The position numbers were made by a program, and so were the translations under genes. From the NCBI GenBank assembly GCA_937899365.1, contig CALBPH010000629.1, positions 1 to 7,734 on the forward strand: DNA of 7,734 nucleotides, written 5' to 3'. Of this stretch, positions 7,471 to 7,734 are shown in pieces. Each line of letters begins with the position of its first letter. Positions within the stretch are counted from its first letter, which is position 1. Origin of the DNA: an uncultured Leptolyngbya sp. (GTDB taxonomy: Bacteria; Cyanobacteriota; Cyanobacteriia; Phormidesmidales; Phormidesmidaceae). The notes under the pieces are model-generated. The model made no database searches. It was not told the DNA's origin and worked only from the letters and a program-made list of their open reading frames with translations.

Positions 7471-7662
7471 TTAACGATCTTCGCAATCGGTTTGAATATC
7501 CACATCTAGGGTGTCTTCATCAATGGTGATGTAGAGAATATTAGGGCGGCAGCAGACCTGACAGTCTTCGACATATTGCTGGGTCAAACCGGCACTCAGA
7601 TCGATAAAGGTGGTGCTGGGTTCGCCGCAGTAGGCGCAGTAATAGTCAGCAGTGGTTTGCAT
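7471..7662 (-). CDS. Small CPXCG-type zinc-ribbon protein
   Basis: This is a complete 63-residue protein running from an ATG at 7662 to a TAA at 7471-7473. It has two cysteine pairs, C9-AY-C12-G and C34-QV-C37 (plus C38), about 22 residues apart, which is the layout of a small zinc ribbon. The tail is acidic (TIDEDTLDVDIQTDCED). Motif, spacing and length fit the cysteine-rich CPXCG family, although the first pair reads CAYCG rather than CPxCG. It is probably cytosolic and metal-binding; the role of the family is not established. It lies 195 bases upstream of the vWA gene on the same strand, so co-transcription is possible but not shown. No strong ribosome binding site is visible. The hairpin repeat at the window end starts about 30 bases upstream of its start codon. 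Confidence 0.8.
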   Translation of the reverse strand: MQTTADYYCAYCGEPSTTFIDLSAGLTQQYVEDCQVCCRPNILYITIDEDTLDVDIQTDCEDR

Positions 7663-7693
7663 AGAAAAATGGTGAGGGGGTAAGGGGCAATAA

Positions 7694-7729
7694 TTTCGTA
7701 GGGGCGTTCCATGAAACGCCCCTACGAAA
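7694..7729. repeat. 15-bp inverted repeat, dispersed cyanobacterial hairpin type
   Basis: The left arm TTTCGTAGGGGCGTT (7694-7708) pairs perfectly with the right arm at 7715-7729, leaving the six-base loop CCATGA. Short intergenic palindromes with GTAGGGGCG-type arms are widespread in cyanobacterial genomes, and this looks like one. It lies just upstream of the zinc-ribbon gene and ends five bases from the window edge, so any longer element of which it is part would be cut off here. Confidence 0.85.
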
Positions 7730-7734
7730 ATTAA

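Noticed and set aside
7302..7505. 67-aa open frame on the minus strand
   Set aside because: It overlaps the 3' end of the zinc-ribbon gene in another frame and has no recognisable motif or ribosome binding site.

Overview
The window looks like cyanobacterial chromosome. The HIP1 octamer GCGATCGC occurs four times (853, 1311, 3309 and 5225), where about 0.1 would be expected by chance. Base composition is moderate, and the proteins resemble those of filamentous marine or freshwater cyanobacteria. I cannot name a genus from this alone.

Layout. (1) Bases 1-1494, plus strand: a protein of about 497 aa that I read, with limited confidence, as an alpha/alpha-toroid, heparinase/alginate-lyase-like protein. 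Its 5' end lies at the window edge. (2) Bases 1495-1738: an AT-rich spacer with small dyads. (3) Bases 1739-3598, plus strand: a secreted adhesin-like protein with an unusual doubled N-terminal segment, an SdrD_B/Cna-B-like domain and a DUF11-type C-terminal domain. (4) Bases 3626-7275, minus strand, convergent with (3): a three-gene cluster. In order of transcription it encodes a lipoprotein with a substrate-binding-protein (SBP) domain fused to a von Willebrand factor A (vWA) domain, a two-helix membrane protein with a long coiled coil, and a free-standing SBP paralogous to the first half of the fusion. (5) Bases 7471-7662, minus strand: a 63-aa CPXCG-type zinc-ribbon protein. (6) Bases 7694-7729: a hairpin repeat running to the window edge.

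The minus-strand cluster is the part most likely to be a poorly described system. It has two related extracytoplasmic binding domains, an intact metal-dependent adhesion (MIDAS) motif and a membrane coiled-coil protein, but no ABC permease or ATPase. A ligand-responsive envelope complex is a reasonable inference, and its function cannot be read from the sequence.

A second notable signal is a 26-bp perfect palindrome between the last two cluster genes. It aligns without gaps to the core of the window-end hairpin (20 of 26 positions). Two paired positions differ in a compensatory way, and flanking bases are shared, so the two look like diverged copies of one dispersed hairpin repeat. No tRNA, rRNA, CRISPR array, transposase or convincing intrinsic terminator was seen.
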